A stretch of DNA of 64,000 nucleotides from an uncultured Paraglaciecola sp. (GCF_937123705.1 NZ_CAKZKO010000098.1:62001-126000); one strand, 5' to 3'. Counted from the stretch's first letter, positions 44,664 to 60,041 are shown. The notes: generated from the sequence alone by a model not told the origin. Made by a program: numbers and translations.

Positions 44664-45058
44664 TAACGTTGCTCCGGAAGATGTCTTTTAAGAATGTTGA
44701 GGGCGCCAATTCGCCATAAATAAACCAGCGCAATCAGTAGGATTATCATAAACACTAATGCCTCGATAAATCCGGTGACGCCTACCTGCTCAAAGGAGAT
44801 AGCCCAAGCAAAAAGGTAGAGTGTTTCGAGGTCGAAAATAACGAAAAAAATGGCATACAGAAAAAAGTGATTGGCAAATTTAACCCGCGCACCGCCAAGG
44901 GATAAAATGCCGGATTCATAAGGTAAGTGAGTGGAGTGGCCTTTAGTTCGAGGCCCAAGCAGGGATGATGCAAACATCACCGCGGCCAACAACAGCAGTG
45001 TAAAAGTAAAATACAACAAAATCGGCCACAATTCGGCCAGCGACTGCATCATCTTCAT
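44663..45058 (-). CDS. nuoA: NADH-quinone oxidoreductase subunit A
   Basis: 131 residues from ATG 45058 preceded by GGGG; a TTG three codons earlier is possible. Three membrane helices and the loop [29 protein letters not shown] region (acidic and Tyr/Glu residues near the quinone site, then [15 protein letters not shown]). It is the first gene of the thirteen-gene nuo operon, so its promoter should lie in 45059-45500. Confidence 0.96.
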   Translation of the reverse strand: MKMMQSLAELWPILLYFTFTLLLLAAVMFASSLLGPRTKGHSTHLPYESGILSLGGARVKFANHFFLYAIFFVIFDLETLYLFAWAISFEQVGVTGFIEALVFMIILLIALVYLWRIGALNILKRHLPEQR

Positions 45059-45560
45059 TATCCCCAAAAAAACGTTTAGTGCTTTCGGTCGTTAGTGCCG
45101 AAATCTCCGCTTTTGGATCTACTGCTCATATGATCTGTAGCGGTTGTATTGGTTAATCTTTTTCTAGCATTAAAATAGATAACTTTGACCAAGAAAAACC
45201 ATCAATACTTAAGCCTTTAAGTTTTTACAATAAATTAACATTATATTAATATTTGCTCAGAAGATACTGATATTTGTATGTATTTTGTACATCGAAGTCT
45301 TGAAATTGAACAAAACTATGCTTGTAGTGCCCGGAACCTTAGCTGTAATTTTGGCCTAAGATTAGCTCTCATGGGACTTGCGTAGGAATTAGAATGGAGT
45401 ATTTAAGTACTCGTTAAAGGTGCGGAATTTTTTAGGGGGACTCAAATAAAAATTGCTTCTCACGATAGTACGAATTGAAATAGCACTTTTGCAGATTTAA
45501 ACATCAAATTAGCTCATTTAAACACTTCATGGCTAATTTGATGTTGGACTTCACTTATTG
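45059..45560. other. intergenic region between purB and nuoA
   Basis: 502 bases, AT-rich, downstream of purB and upstream of nuoA, both on the minus strand. Apart from the inverted repeat at 45500-45545, I see no gene. It should contain the nuo promoter, but no box is clear enough to name. Confidence 0.5.
45500..45545 (-). terminator. perfect 14-base inverted repeat after purB
   Basis: Arms AACATCAAATTAGC (45500-45513) and GCTAATTTGATGTT (45532-45545) are perfect complements with an 18-base loop, 15 bases after the purB stop. On the minus strand it is followed by TAAATCTG, so a weak U-tract. Probably the purB terminator, though the AT-rich stem is unusual. Confidence 0.5.
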
Positions 45561-46952
<1,392 letters not shown>

Positions 46953-47597
46953 CTAAATTGGCATGTTGAGATGATGTAAAGTGTGTTCTGCGCTATCTAA
47001 AATTTGTTGGCGATTAAACAGTATGTGACGGCGTTTGCCACCCAATTGCCGCCATAATACAGCGGCTCTTATCCCAGCCAATAATAAAGCGCGCACTTTA
47101 TGCTGATTGTCTGGACGCTGCAATATTGCTGGTACACCGGCCACTTGGATTTTTCTTGATTCAGGGCTTATTAGGTCTGTATAAATGCTGGCCAAATTGC
47201 TTTGCAATTGACTATCAGTTTGGTCCAAATGCAGTTGTTGCCTTTGAATATTGGAGATGCGTTCGCCTAACGAAGCCATCATTTTTTTGTTAGCACTAAG
47301 TTTACGCTCGATTGATAATAAATTAGCAATATAGCGGGTGACTTCAACGTCTTTTTTAGTTGATTCATTGTTAAGTTGTGCCAGTAGTGTTTTGTAACCT
47401 AAAACAATCTGACCAAGATCACCAAATACCTGTTCGGTATTTTCCGAGTCAGTAATAATGACACTGTTGGTGGATGTTACTAACGCTTGATGATCAAATT
47501 CTTTGCCACGAGCGATATGTTTAACCAAGGACGCTGCTTGACACAAGCCGGCAAGGGCAATGTTACTTTCATAAAAACGGTGTTTATTGCTACTCAT
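46953..47597 (-). CDS. hflD: HflD family lysogenization regulator
   Basis: 214 residues, mainly helical. ESNIALAGLCQAASLVKHIARG, GYKTLLAQL and VRALLLAGIRAAVLWRQLGGKRRHILF match HflD (YcfC), which in E. coli binds the CII protein of phage lambda at the membrane; its own housekeeping role is unclear. Context is decisive: it lies between mnmA (one-base overlap) and purB, as in E. coli. Confidence 0.93.
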   Translation of the reverse strand: MSSNKHRFYESNIALAGLCQAASLVKHIARGKEFDHQALVTSTNSVIITDSENTEQVFGDLGQIVLGYKTLLAQLNNESTKKDVEVTRYIANLLSIERKLSANKKMMASLGERISNIQRQQLHLDQTDSQLQSNLASIYTDLISPESRKIQVAGVPAILQRPDNQHKVRALLLAGIRAAVLWRQLGGKRRHILFNRQQILDSAEHTLHHLNMPI

Positions 47598-48727
47598 TAA
47601 CGGATGTAATTCTCAATTATGCCACCACCCAAGCAGATTTCGTTTTGGTAAAAAACGGCTGATTGGCCCGGAGTGACGGCTTTTTGTGGTTCATCAAATT
47701 TAACCAACACACTGCCATCGGCATTAGGTGTAATTAAACATGGAATATCCTGTTGGCGATAACGGGTTTTTACAGTACATCTAATGGCTTGCTGAGGGCC
47801 TTTACGATCTACCCAGTGCAATTGATTTGCATTTAATCCCTTTGAAAAAAGGCGCGGATGATTGGCGCCTTGGCCTACAATCAAGACATTACGCTCAATG
47901 TCTTTGTCCACCACATACCAAGGATCTTCGCTATATTCCTTCATGCCACCTATTAACAAACCTTTACGTTGCCCTAAAGTGTGATACATCAAGCCTTGAT
48001 GTTGTCCAATCACTTGACCTTCGGCAGTTTCTATTTCACCAGGCTGTGCCGGTAAATATTGGGCTAAAAAGTCGGTAAATTTTCGCTCCCCAATAAAACA
48101 AATGCCGGTACTGTCTTTTTTATCATGGGTCACTAAATCTTGTGCTAAGGCGATTTCTCGTACTTTTGGTTTTTCTAAATGGCCAATAGGAAACAGGGTT
48201 TGCGCCACATGTTCTCTCCCTAATGTATATAAAAAATAACTTTGATCTTTGTTATCGTCTAAACCGCGCAGCATTTGCCAATTGCCTGTTGCATTAGAGC
48301 GCTGTACATAGTGACCAGTAGCAATATAGTCGGCATTGAGTTCTTCAGCTGCGAACTCAAGAAACGCTTTAAACTTGATTTCTTTATTGCACATGATATC
48401 TGGGTTAGGCGTACGACCTGCTTTATACTCAGCTAAAAAGTACTCAAATACATTATCCCAATACTCTGCGGCAAAATTAATGGTATGCAGTGTGATGCCT
48501 AACTTATCGGATACCGCTTGGGCATCTTTTAGGTCTTCTGCTGCAGCACAATATTCTTCGTTGTCGTCTTCTTCCCAGTTCTTCATAAACAAGCCTTCCA
48601 CTTGGTAGCCTTGTTGTTTTAACAAATATGCGGAGACAGAAGAATCGACACCACCAGACATGCCAACCACCACTTTAATTTGACTATTGTCTGGTGTGTC
48701 TTGGTTACTTTGGGAAGTTGAAATCAT
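47597..48727 (-). CDS. mnmA: tRNA-specific 2-thiouridylase MnmA
   Basis: 376 residues. The PP-loop [17 protein letters not shown] binds ATP; catalytic cysteines are in [12 protein letters not shown] and [13 protein letters not shown]. It makes s2U34 in the anticodon of tRNAs for Lys, Glu and Gln. It heads the mnmA-hflD-purB unit; the divergent DUF3718 gene begins 455 bases away. Confidence 0.97.
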   Translation of the reverse strand: MISTSQSNQDTPDNSQIKVVVGMSGGVDSSVSAYLLKQQGYQVEGLFMKNWEEDDNEEYCAAAEDLKDAQAVSDKLGITLHTINFAAEYWDNVFEYFLAEYKAGRTPNPDIMCNKEIKFKAFLEFAAEELNADYIATGHYVQRSNATGNWQMLRGLDDNKDQSYFLYTLGREHVAQTLFPIGHLEKPKVREIALAQDLVTHDKKDSTGICFIGERKFTDFLAQYLPAQPGEIETAEGQVIGQHQGLMYHTLGQRKGLLIGGMKEYSEDPWYVVDKDIERNVLIVGQGANHPRLFSKGLNANQLHWVDRKGPQQAIRCTVKTRYRQQDIPCLITPNADGSVLVKFDEPQKAVTPGQSAVFYQNEICLGGGIIENYIR

Positions 48728-49182
48728 AGATTATTGAATAATGACGTTGAGGCTTAAAAATGGAGCCGAAGTTTAGCAGTTCTTGATGGGGAAATCATCA
48801 GCTTAATCAGGGGATTTGCAAGGTTAAAGGTGTTTAAATTAAGGAAATTTTAACTTAAATTTTCGATAAGTGGGTTCTTGAGTCCGGTTTTTAAGACATA
48901 TATGGTGAATTCGATTTCTGCTTATCTTATTAAATTGGTGATTCACCGCTCGCACCTATAAATCCCTAATGTTTTTCATCACATAGAACCGAATGTTAGT
49001 CCCTAAAAGTTAACACAAAATCAAATGAGAAACTAAAAAATATATAATATTCAATGCTTTAAGGTTTTTTGGTGGTACACAGAATGTTACATCTAGGCAT
49101 AATTGGTTTACAGCTTTTTACTCATAATCAATCCAAACTGAGTCTAGGTATTACGCCTAATTTCACAAATAAGGATAGGATT
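48728..49182. other. intergenic region between mnmA and the DUF3718 gene
   Basis: 455 bases with divergent promoters expected. AT-rich, with an imperfect AAATT-rich dyad near 48835-48865. No gene or clear regulatory box is seen; a frame from 49069 merely extends the DUF3718 gene upstream without a ribosome site. Confidence 0.45.
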
Positions 49183-49557
49183 ATGTTTAAATTTAAAATG
49201 ATTGTTACTGCAGTGTTTTGTACTTTGCCGTTACTTGCTAATGCAGGTGTAACTTATGTTGTTGGCGATAACTCAACTGAAAGCCGTTTATGTGTCAGTG
49301 CCGCTATGGATTCGCCGATTGGGTTTTATAAAGCTTCCAGAGACTCGGGTAAAAGCATGCATTATATTTCTAATAATATTTCATGTAATGATCTAGTGAT
49401 GGCGGATTTTGCTTATCAAGTTGGCAATATCAAAAACGCTAAGCGTTTGTCAAAATTTCAGAAGCGTCGAGGTCAAGTTAATATAAAAGAAATCGCGCAA
49501 GTTCGTGCTGACGAAGTGGAAAACACTGATCGCGTTGTAGTGATCTATGGCCGGTAA
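49183..49557 (+). CDS. exported DUF3718 domain protein
   Basis: 124 residues from ATG 49183 with AAGGATAGGA directly upstream. A signal peptide ends at LANA. The mature part has VGDNSTESRLCVSAAMDS, a middle NNISCNDLVMADFAYQVGN and a C-terminal VNIKEIAQV, fitting DUF3718, small periplasmic proteins of Alteromonadales and Vibrio of unknown function. The two Cys (CVSAA and SCND) probably form a disulfide. Stands alone. Confidence 0.78.
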   Translation: MFKFKMIVTAVFCTLPLLANAGVTYVVGDNSTESRLCVSAAMDSPIGFYKASRDSGKSMHYISNNISCNDLVMADFAYQVGNIKNAKRLSKFQKRRGQVNIKEIAQVRADEVENTDRVVVIYGR

Positions 49558-49571
49558 GATAGCCAAACTTA

Positions 49572-49606
49572 GGCATGACGTGGCAATAAAAGTGTCACGT
49601 CATGGC
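49572..49606 (+). terminator. hairpin after the DUF3718 gene
   Basis: Arms CATGACGTG (49574-49582) and CACGTCATG (49596-49604) pair perfectly, 17 bases after the stop; U-tract is lacking, so the role is uncertain. Confidence 0.4.
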
Positions 49607-49680
49607 TGAGTTTTGAAGATGAGTAACTGTTCATAGGTAATAGTTTTTTCTATGGCTTGGCATTTTTTAAATATGTTGTT

Positions 49681-50265
49681 TTACACTTCAATATACGTCC
49701 CGTTTGCAATTCCATCAATGGTCCAGTCTCCAATCCGATAACGCACTAATCTTAAGGTGGGAAATCCAATATGGGCTGTCATGCGTCTAACTTGACGGTT
49801 TCGACCTTCTGAGATTGTAATGGAGAGCCAACTAGTGGGTTTGTTTTGCCTAAAGCGTACCGGTGGATTGCGCGGCCATAAAATAGGTTCGTCAATTAAT
49901 TCAACCTTGGCGGGTTGGGTGCAACCGTCTTTTAGATTCACTCCCTGACGCAGTTGTTGTAGGTCTTGCTGCTGTGGTACACCTTCCACTTGCACCCAAT
50001 AGGTTTTACTTGTTTTATGTTTAGGCGAGGCGAGTTTGTTTTGTAATTTACCGTTATTAGTGAGTACTAATAACCCTTCGCTGTCTTTGTCTAATCGCCC
50101 TGCTGCGTAGACTTCTTGGATGGGAATATAGTCTTTTAAGGTTTGCCTTCCTGCTTGGTCAGTAAATTGGGTCAGCACATTATATGGTTTATTAAATAAC
50201 ACTACTCGAGTCTTTGCAGGGCTTGCTGAGTTTTTTTTTGAACGAAAATTGGGCGAATTTGGCAT
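49681..50265 (-). CDS. rluE: 23S rRNA pseudouridine synthase E-like protein
   Basis: 194 residues from ATG 50265; a longer frame to 50391 has no conserved sequence. [37 protein letters not shown] (catalytic Asp in GRLDKDS) and [27 protein letters not shown] match RsuA/RluE-type synthases, and the length and lack of an S4 domain fit RluE, which modifies U2457 of 23S rRNA. No clear ribosome site. It is divergent from icd. Confidence 0.88.
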   Translation of the reverse strand: MPNSPNFRSKKNSASPAKTRVVLFNKPYNVLTQFTDQAGRQTLKDYIPIQEVYAAGRLDKDSEGLLVLTNNGKLQNKLASPKHKTSKTYWVQVEGVPQQQDLQQLRQGVNLKDGCTQPAKVELIDEPILWPRNPPVRFRQNKPTSWLSITISEGRNRQVRRMTAHIGFPTLRLVRYRIGDWTIDGIANGTYIEV

Positions 50266-50491
50266 ATGTTTAACTACGAGATAACTGCATAAATTGGTTG
50301 TTAGGTAGACAATTTTAAGTGAAGTTTGGGTTACATTACAAAATATACAAGCAAAACTTTTACTTAATTGTCCAATCCATATATTATTCACGATCTATTT
50401 AGACTAGGTCTAGTTTAGACATTTTTTATTTCGGTACAAAACACCCACTCATAGCGACGTAAAATCGCAATTTATGCATATTTAAGCGTAA

Positions 50492-52762
<2,271 letters not shown>

Positions 52763-52807
52763 GCAAATACTGGCCTCATATTCTGGGGCCTTATTGTTAA
52801 CCCACAC

Positions 52808-52836
52808 AAAAAAGCAGACGTTACAGTCTGCTTTTT
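52808..52836. terminator. bidirectional terminator between icd and cspD
   Basis: Stem GCAGAC (52814-52819) and GTCTGC (52826-52831), loop GTTACA, flanked by A-tract and T-tract on either side, so it works for both convergent genes. Confidence 0.88.
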
Positions 52837-52855
52837 ATTATCAAAGATAAAAATC

Positions 52856-53074
52856 TTATCTTTCAGGCTCACCTTTGAAATCAATATTCTCTGCATGTAG
52901 TCCTTTAGGACCTTGCTGCACTTCATATTTTACTTCTTGGCCTGCCTTGAGAGAGCGATAGCCCTCCATTTGTATTGTTGAATAATGAGCGAAGATATCT
53001 TCACCGCCATCATCTGGTACGATAAACCCAAAACCTTTGGCATTATTGAACCATTTTACTTTTCCGACTGCCAT
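52856..53074 (-). CDS. cspD: cold-shock-like protein CspD
   Basis: 72 residues. GKVKWFNNAKGFGFIVPD contains RNP1 and GEDIFAHYSTIQMEGYRSLKAGQ includes RNP2. The string DIFAHYSTIQM is characteristic of CspD, an inhibitor of DNA replication in slow-growing E. coli, rather than CspA. Location divergent from clpS also matches cspD in E. coli. Binds single-stranded nucleic acid. Confidence 0.93.
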   Translation of the reverse strand: MAVGKVKWFNNAKGFGFIVPDDGGEDIFAHYSTIQMEGYRSLKAGQEVKYEVQQGPKGLHAENIDFKGEPER

Positions 53075-53279
53075 ACTTCTGCTTCCTTTTAATCCCTTGA
53101 ACTAATACCACTTTGCCCCCACACTTAACCTTAGGGAAAGACATGTTAACTACTCAATACAACCGTCTAATGAAAATGTAGGTTTTTTAACCTGTTATTG
53201 TCAAGGTGAATTTGATATTTCGTTAAAATTAGACCCATTGACAACTTTTATTTCAGTATTTTGACTAAGCAAGTGGACT

Positions 53280-53600
53280 ATGAGTAAAGACAACATCATC
53301 GATATTGAGCGCCAAAAAGACATCGACGCCGTTAAGAAGAAAGACGCACCTCCTCCAATGTATAAAGTGTTATTAAACAATGATGACTATACACCTATGG
53401 ATTTTGTCATTGAGGTACTGATGCGTTTTTTTAATGTGGATGGTGAAAAAGCGCAACAAATTATGTTGACCGTTCATTATCATGGAAGGGCTGTTTGTGG
53501 CATATATACTGCAGAAATAGCGGAAACTAAAGTGATGCAGGTCAGTCGGTATGCAAAACAACACCAACATCCACTGATGTGTACCATGGAGCAAGCGTGA
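53280..53600 (+). CDS. clpS: ClpS, N-degron adaptor of ClpAP
   Basis: 106 residues. [21 protein letters not shown] holds the conserved Asn-Asp-Asp residues that bind the N-terminal residue of a substrate, and [21 protein letters not shown] the His and hydrophobic pocket. It hands N-degron proteins to ClpA. ClpA follows after 57 bases on the same strand; both probably share a transcript. Confidence 0.97.
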   Translation: MSKDNIIDIERQKDIDAVKKKDAPPPMYKVLLNNDDYTPMDFVIEVLMRFFNVDGEKAQQIMLTVHYHGRAVCGIYTAEIAETKVMQVSRYAKQHQHPLMCTMEQA

Positions 53601-53657
53601 TGAATGCGTTGAGAAAAATATCAGCATCGAATAGGCTAGTAGTAAGAGGGCACAATT

Positions 53658-55934
53658 ATGTTAAATAAAGATTTAGAACAAACGCTAAATGAAGCGTTTA
53701 TATTTGCCAGAGAGCATCGTCACGAATTTATGACGGTTGAGCATCTCCTTCTAGCGTTACTTGATAATAATTCGGCTAAAGATGCATTGAAGGCCTGTGG
53801 TGCCAATATTGAGTCAATTAAACAAGAGCTCACCGACTTTGTGAAAGATACCACGCCATTGTTATTGGATGAGCAAGGTAATGAGCGAGAAACTCAGCCC
53901 ACTCTTGGTTTTCAACGAGTATTGCAACGGGCGGTTTTTCATGTGCAATCTTCTGGTAAAGAGGAAGTTACAGGCGCCAATGTCTTGGTGGCTATTTTCA
54001 GTGAGCAAGAGTCTCAGGCCGTATATATCCTTAAAAAATCTGATGTGACCCGTTTAGATGTAGTGAATTACATTTCACATGGGGTATCAAAAGTGGATGA
54101 CGAGTCTACAGCTCATAGTGAGAGTGAAGATGAAATCAGCGAACAAGACGAAGCCGAGTCTATGCTGGACAAATATTCAACTAACCTGAATCAAAGTGCC
54201 AAAGACGGCAAAATCGATCCCCTTATCGGTCGCGATAGTGAATTAGAGCGTAGTATCCAAGTATTATGTCGTCGTCGCAAAAATAATCCGTTGTTGGTAG
54301 GTGAAGCAGGAGTAGGTAAAACCGCTATCGCGGAAGGTTTAGCCTATCGAATTGTGAATAAAGAAGTGCCCGAAGTGATTGCACAGGCTACTGTTTACTC
54401 ATTAGATATGGGGGCATTACTAGCAGGTACTAAGTATCGAGGCGATTTTGAAAAACGCCTTAAAGGTATTTTAAAAGAATTAGCAGAGTGCGAAGACGCC
54501 ATTCTATTTATAGATGAGATACATACCATTATTGGTGCCGGTGCAGCTTCTGGCGGTGTGATGGATGCCTCGAATTTACTTAAACCCAAGTTGAGCAGTG
54601 GCGAACTACGTTGTATGGGCTCTACCACTTATCAAGAATACCAAGGTATTTTCGAGAAAGACCGTGCATTAGCCCGTCGTTTCCAAAAGGTGGATGTAAT
54701 CGAGCCTACCGTTGGTGATACCACTAAAATTTTAATGGGGTTGAAGTCTCGTTATGAAGCCCACCACAGTGTGCGTTTTACTCATAAGGCGATCCGTGCG
54801 GCCGCTGAGTTATCGGCTAAATATATTAATGAGCGTCATTTACCGGATAAAGCCATTGATGTTATTGATGAAGCAGGCGCGAGTCAGCGCTTATTACCCG
54901 CTTCAAAGCGTAAAAAGACTATAGGTGTTACCGACATTGAACATATCATTTCTAAGATTGCCCGTATCCCAGAAAAATCTGTATCGGCTTCTGATAAACA
55001 AGTGCTTAAGCATCTAGATCGTGATTTGAAGTTGGTGGTATTTGGTCAAGACGAGGCTATTGATACTTTAACTGACGCTATTCGTTTATCTCGCTCTGGT
55101 TTAGGCAATGAAACCAAACCTATAGGTAATTTCCTGTTTGCAGGTCCTACTGGTGTAGGTAAAACAGAGGTCACGGCTCAATTGGCGAAAGTCATGGGCG
55201 TTGAACTGCTACGCTATGATATGTCTGAGTACATGGAGCGCCATGCGGTGAGCCGTTTGATTGGCGCGCCTCCAGGTTATGTAGGCTTCGATCAAGGTGG
55301 ACTGTTAACCGATGCAGTGATCAAAAACCCCTATTCAGTGATTTTGTTAGATGAAATTGAAAAAGCCCATAGCGATATTTACAACATATTATTGCAAGTG
55401 ATGGATCACGGTACATTAACCGATAATAATGGTCGTAAAGTAGACTTTAGAAACGTGGTGTTAGTGATGACCACAAACGCAGGTGTTCAAGAGACTATTC
55501 GTACTTCTATTGGCTTTAAACAGCAAGATCATAGCCATGATGCCATGTCTGAAATTAAGAAAATTTTTACGCCTGAATTTAGAAACCGGCTAGATGCCAC
55601 TGTATGGTTTAACCATCTTGATAAAGAGGTTATTTTGCAAGTGGTAGACAAATTTATTGTTGAGCTGCAAGTGCAACTAGATAACAAAGGTGTATCACTT
55701 GAGGTAACTAGCAAAGCCCGTGATTGGTTGGGTGGAAAAGGCTATGATAAAAATATGGGGGCACGGCCTATGGCTAGGGTTATTCAACAGCATATTAAGA
55801 AAGAACTTGCCCATGAGCTATTATTTGGACGTTTGAGTCAGGGCGGTAGTGTGAAAATATCCCTGAAAAATGACGAATTGAATTTTGAGTTTTTCTCGGA
55901 CAATAAAGAAAAACCAGCGGCGCTCAACACCTAG
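53658..55934 (+). CDS. clpA: ClpA, AAA+ unfoldase of ClpAP
   Basis: 758 residues. N-domain (1-145) is followed by two AAA+ modules: Walker A GEAGVGKT with [15 protein letters not shown] (Walker B), and GPTGVGKT with [11 protein letters not shown]. The IGF-type loop that docks ClpP is present as TSIGFKQQD near residue 617. It unfolds ClpS-bound proteins and feeds them to ClpP, which is outside the window. Followed by a strong terminator at 55978. Confidence 0.97.
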   Translation: MLNKDLEQTLNEAFIFAREHRHEFMTVEHLLLALLDNNSAKDALKACGANIESIKQELTDFVKDTTPLLLDEQGNERETQPTLGFQRVLQRAVFHVQSSGKEEVTGANVLVAIFSEQESQAVYILKKSDVTRLDVVNYISHGVSKVDDESTAHSESEDEISEQDEAESMLDKYSTNLNQSAKDGKIDPLIGRDSELERSIQVLCRRRKNNPLLVGEAGVGKTAIAEGLAYRIVNKEVPEVIAQATVYSLDMGALLAGTKYRGDFEKRLKGILKELAECEDAILFIDEIHTIIGAGAASGGVMDASNLLKPKLSSGELRCMGSTTYQEYQGIFEKDRALARRFQKVDVIEPTVGDTTKILMGLKSRYEAHHSVRFTHKAIRAAAELSAKYINERHLPDKAIDVIDEAGASQRLLPASKRKKTIGVTDIEHIISKIARIPEKSVSASDKQVLKHLDRDLKLVVFGQDEAIDTLTDAIRLSRSGLGNETKPIGNFLFAGPTGVGKTEVTAQLAKVMGVELLRYDMSEYMERHAVSRLIGAPPGYVGFDQGGLLTDAVIKNPYSVILLDEIEKAHSDIYNILLQVMDHGTLTDNNGRKVDFRNVVLVMTTNAGVQETIRTSIGFKQQDHSHDAMSEIKKIFTPEFRNRLDATVWFNHLDKEVILQVVDKFIVELQVQLDNKGVSLEVTSKARDWLGGKGYDKNMGARPMARVIQQHIKKELAHELLFGRLSQGGSVKISLKNDELNFEFFSDNKEKPAALNT

Positions 55935-55977
55935 CCGTACTTAATTTAAACAGGTGAGTATTAAATAGACTACTCAT

Positions 55978-56011
55978 AAAAAAACCGATATTTAACAATA
56001 TCGGTTTTTTT
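55978..56011 (+). terminator. rho-independent terminator after clpA
   Basis: Stem CCGATAT (55985-55991) and ATATCGG (55998-56004), loop TTAACA, then seven T; an A-tract on the other side lets it also serve infA on the minus strand. Confidence 0.88.
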
Positions 56012-56065
56012 GTTTCTTTAAAATCCACATTTGAATCAATAAATCCAAAATTAAAGAATAGCTTA

Positions 56066-56284
<219 letters not shown>

Positions 56285-56368
56285 CTAACTCTGTTACCTC
56301 TAATCAATAAAATAAGTGTCTAAAAATGCCGCGCAGATTTTGCCCAATAAGGTGGCGAGTGTAAAGCT

Positions 56369-57073
56369 TTACCCCGTTTTTTTTGTAATTAGTTGCCATT
56401 TATTGTCAAAAAAGCGCTCGTGAGGCAAAAAATTCTGTTTGTAGCTCATTTTTTGACAGCTATCTATTTGATAGCCTAAATATAACAAAGGCTTATTTAG
56501 GGACTTGGCAAGTTCGATTTGTTGTAAAATCGCAAAGGTTCCCAATGAGCGTTGTTGTTGTTTCGGTGCAAAAAAAGTATACAAAGCGGATAGCGAAGAA
56601 GGAAGGTTGTCGGTGACGGCTACACCTATAAGCTCGTCATTTATATACATCTCAATAAATAACGCACTGTCCCATGGACTCAATATAAAGCCTTGGTATT
56701 GCTCTAGAGTAGCGGGGTACATACTACCGTCGTTATGGCGTTGATTGATGTAGGTTTCATATAAAGGATAATATTCTGGTTTGTCCGTTTCACTAATGAG
56801 TATTCTTAGGTCTTGGTTACGCTTTATTATGCGTTTTTGACTTTTAGACGGTACAAACTCACTAACCGGCAGACGAATGGGCTCACAGGCGTTACAAGCG
56901 CTACAATGGGGTCGATATACTTGGGTTCCACTGCGCCTGAAACCCGCACTGATCAATAAGTCGTAATCGATCTTTGTGGGTGGTGTTTCACTCATAAACA
57001 CTAAAATTTGTTCATCTTGATCGGGCAAGTAGTTGCACGTAGAGGCTGGGGTAATGCCGAATTTCATGGTCAT
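56369..57073 (-). CDS. bpt: aspartate/glutamate leucyltransferase (Bpt/ATE family)
   Basis: 234 residues. The N-terminal Cys set (STCNYLPDQ and CSACNACEPIRLPV) and RSGTQVYRPHC are features of bacterial arginyltransferase-like proteins that add Leu to N-terminal Asp or Glu and so make a ClpS substrate. YLGYQIDSCQKMSYKQNFLPHE is the C-terminal hallmark. It starts at the aat stop (one-base gap) and forms a pair with aat. Confidence 0.93.
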   Translation of the reverse strand: MTMKFGITPASTCNYLPDQDEQILVFMSETPPTKIDYDLLISAGFRRSGTQVYRPHCSACNACEPIRLPVSEFVPSKSQKRIIKRNQDLRILISETDKPEYYPLYETYINQRHNDGSMYPATLEQYQGFILSPWDSALFIEMYINDELIGVAVTDNLPSSLSALYTFFAPKQQQRSLGTFAILQQIELAKSLNKPLLYLGYQIDSCQKMSYKQNFLPHERFFDNKWQLITKKTG

Positions 57074-57074
57074 G

Positions 57075-57788
57075 TTACAGCCATTGATTCAGGTTAAGTG
57101 TTTGTGGGTGCCAAAGGGAAGGAGCAAATGCTTGTGACCTATGCTGTTGCAACATACCTAAAAACTGAGATCTCGGCACCTCAATACATCCTAAACTGGC
57201 TAAGTGTGAATTTTGCATTTGGCAATCAATAAACTTTGCACCCTGTGTCTTAAGCATATTGACTAACGCCAGCATTGCCAATTTGGACGCATTTGTAGCT
57301 TTATGAAACATTGACTCACCGCAAAATACTTTGCCAGTTACGACACCATACAAGCCACCTACTAAGTTATCCTGTTGCCAAACTTCAACAGAATGGGCAT
57401 GGCCCAAATTGTGCAGATTTTTGTAGGCGTTAATCATCTCTTGGGTGATCCAAGTACCGGAGTCGTTTCGAGGGATAGTAGCGCATGTATCTATAACTTG
57501 ATTAAATGCATGATTGATAGTGATGTGATATTGGCAGTTACGGGCAAACTTTTTGAGGCTTTTACTGCATTTAAATTGATCTAAGGGCAATATGCCTCGA
57601 GGGTCGGGTGACCACCACATAATAAGTTCGTTGTCACTAAACCAAGGGAATATGCCCATCGAATACGCCAACATTAAGCGCTGAGGACTGAGATCTCCAC
57701 CAAAAGCTAATAACCCATTAGGCTCTCGATGCGCTATCTCTGGGTGGGGAAAGATAAGTTGATTGTCGAGTTTTGTTAAGGTGAGCAT
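57075..57788 (-). CDS. aat: leucyl/phenylalanyl-tRNA protein transferase
   Basis: 237 residues. FPHPEIAHREPNGLLAFGGDLSPQRLMLAYSMGIFPWFS-type opening, WWSPDPRG, and HSVEVWQQDNLVGGLYGVVTGKVFCGESMFH are the catalytic and signature parts. It adds Leu or Phe to N-terminal Lys or Arg of proteins, making a degron for ClpS/ClpAP. It pairs with bpt and lies 3.2 kb from clpA. Confidence 0.96.
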   Translation of the reverse strand: MLTLTKLDNQLIFPHPEIAHREPNGLLAFGGDLSPQRLMLAYSMGIFPWFSDNELIMWWSPDPRGILPLDQFKCSKSLKKFARNCQYHITINHAFNQVIDTCATIPRNDSGTWITQEMINAYKNLHNLGHAHSVEVWQQDNLVGGLYGVVTGKVFCGESMFHKATNASKLAMLALVNMLKTQGAKFIDCQMQNSHLASLGCIEVPRSQFLGMLQQHRSQAFAPSLWHPQTLNLNQWL

Positions 57789-57842
57789 AGATAAATTGTT
57801 GCAATGAGAGACTTATATTTCATGGTATAAGAGTGAGCAAGA

Positions 57843-57871
57843 AATACCAGTCAGTACAACTGACTGGTATT
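57843..57871 (-). terminator. terminator after trxB
   Basis: Twelve-base arms AATACCAGTCAG (57843-57854) and CTGACTGGTATT (57860-57871) pair perfectly around a five-base loop; on the minus strand followed by TCTTGC. Confidence 0.7.
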
Positions 57872-57901
57872 ACTCATATCGGGATACATTAGAAAGCCAA
57901 T

Positions 57902-58855
<954 letters not shown>

Positions 58856-59031
58856 TTAACTCTCCAAATATATTTAACATTATTATATCGAATGGTATAA
58901 GAATTTTTTGATTCATTGGCCTAGAGATGAGGGCATGTGATTTAGTTTCAATGTTGCAGAAAAACTAAATTTTAATCTTAGCGATCATCAGATTTAATCG
59001 CTAGAATATACTTGAGATTTATGTAGGAGTT

Positions 59032-59484
59032 ATGAGCTTGTCGCAATCTATTACAGCCATGGTGAAAGCAGGACAGCAATATATGCAAATTTGGCCAATG
59101 CAACCTCAATTGTACGGCATGTTTCCTGAGTGCCGTGTAATTTCCGCTACCAAGTTTTCTATCAAGGTTATGCCGGCTTTGTCTGTATTGACTGTTGCTG
59201 TTCTGGTTAATCTACAAGGATACGACAAGCTGCCACAAGCTTTGGCAGTTGGGGCGTTATTTTTATCGCTACCTGTTCAAGGTTTGATGTGGTTAGGGCA
59301 TCGCTCCAAGCAAATGCTGCCCCCGTCCTTAAAAGGCTGGTATTTAGACATCCACTACAAAATGCAAATGCAAGGCTGTGCGCTACAATCTCCCAAATCT
59401 AAGCCTGAATACCGAGAGCTGGCTAGGCTTTTAAAAACAGCTTTTGATGAATTAGACAAAGCCTTTACCAAAAGTTGGTTTTAG
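59032..59484 (+). CDS. yfbV: UPF0208 membrane protein YfbV
   Basis: 150 residues, ATG with AGGAG four bases upstream. GQQYMQIWPMQPQLYGMFPECRVI opens the protein, two hydrophobic segments follow (VMPALSVLTVAVLVNL and LAVGALFLSLPVQGLMWLG), then a conserved GWYLDIHYKMQMQGC. It matches YfbV, which in E. coli insulates the Ter macrodomain of the chromosome. Convergent with the SprT-like gene, with only eight bases between. Confidence 0.92.
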   Translation: MSLSQSITAMVKAGQQYMQIWPMQPQLYGMFPECRVISATKFSIKVMPALSVLTVAVLVNLQGYDKLPQALAVGALFLSLPVQGLMWLGHRSKQMLPPSLKGWYLDIHYKMQMQGCALQSPKSKPEYRELARLLKTAFDELDKAFTKSWF

Positions 59485-59492
59485 CAACAATC

Positions 59493-60005
59493 TTATGTAG
59501 TACTTAAAAGTAAATGATGGTTTGAATCGAGCAGAAGCGTGGTTTTACATTGTCTGCATATATATTGCTGTTTACCTTTGATGACTTTATTGTGTCGCCT
59601 TAGACTCAAATCAACCGGACCACATTGGCACTGATACCTAAACATCTCACCAGCTACCTTGTGTACGTCCATTTTATGATAGGTTTTTGGTTCGAGTTGA
59701 AACAACTCAATCATGAGTGCTTGCCACTCCTTACCGTGGGGTTTGACTTTGCCGTAAATTTGGAAGGCTAGTAGGTGGCACACTTCATGGGGCACCACTT
59801 CTTCTAAAAATACAGATGTATTGTCAGCCAGCAATACTGGGTTAAAGCGTAGCTCATTGGTTTGCAGCCTAGCACAACCGGCAATTTTTCCCCTTTGATT
59901 AAAACTTATTTCAGGGACATCAAAGTCTTGCTTAAAGTACCTTGAAGCCCGGGCAATACAGCACGCTACTTTATCAATAACCAATTGTTGTGGGGCCAAT
60001 AACAA
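59493..60005 (-). CDS. sprT: SprT family zinc metalloprotease
   Basis: 170 residues, TTG start at 60005 with AAAGAG upstream; a TAA six codons earlier rules out a longer form. EEVVPHEVCHLLAFQIYG has the HExxH zinc motif; GKVKPHGKEWQALM the third-ligand region; C-terminal Cys pairs (YQCQCG, YICRQC) form a zinc ribbon. In E. coli SprT is an uncharacterised relative of Spartan DNA-protein crosslink proteases. Substrate unknown here. Confidence 0.9.
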   Translation of the reverse strand: MLLAPQQLVIDKVACCIARASRYFKQDFDVPEISFNQRGKIAGCARLQTNELRFNPVLLADNTSVFLEEVVPHEVCHLLAFQIYGKVKPHGKEWQALMIELFQLEPKTYHKMDVHKVAGEMFRYQCQCGPVDLSLRRHNKVIKGKQQYICRQCKTTLLLDSNHHLLLSTT

Positions 60006-60041
60006 AGCTGCTTGCTCTTTTTAAAGTTGGATTAAAGTTAT

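Noticed and set aside
45500..45545. The 14-base inverted repeat as a MITE
   Set aside because: Only 46 bases in all, no target duplication visible; a terminator is the simpler reading.
56285..56368. A tRNA-Ser gene next to infA, as in E. coli
   Set aside because: No cloverleaf or TTCGA-type T-loop was found in this gap.
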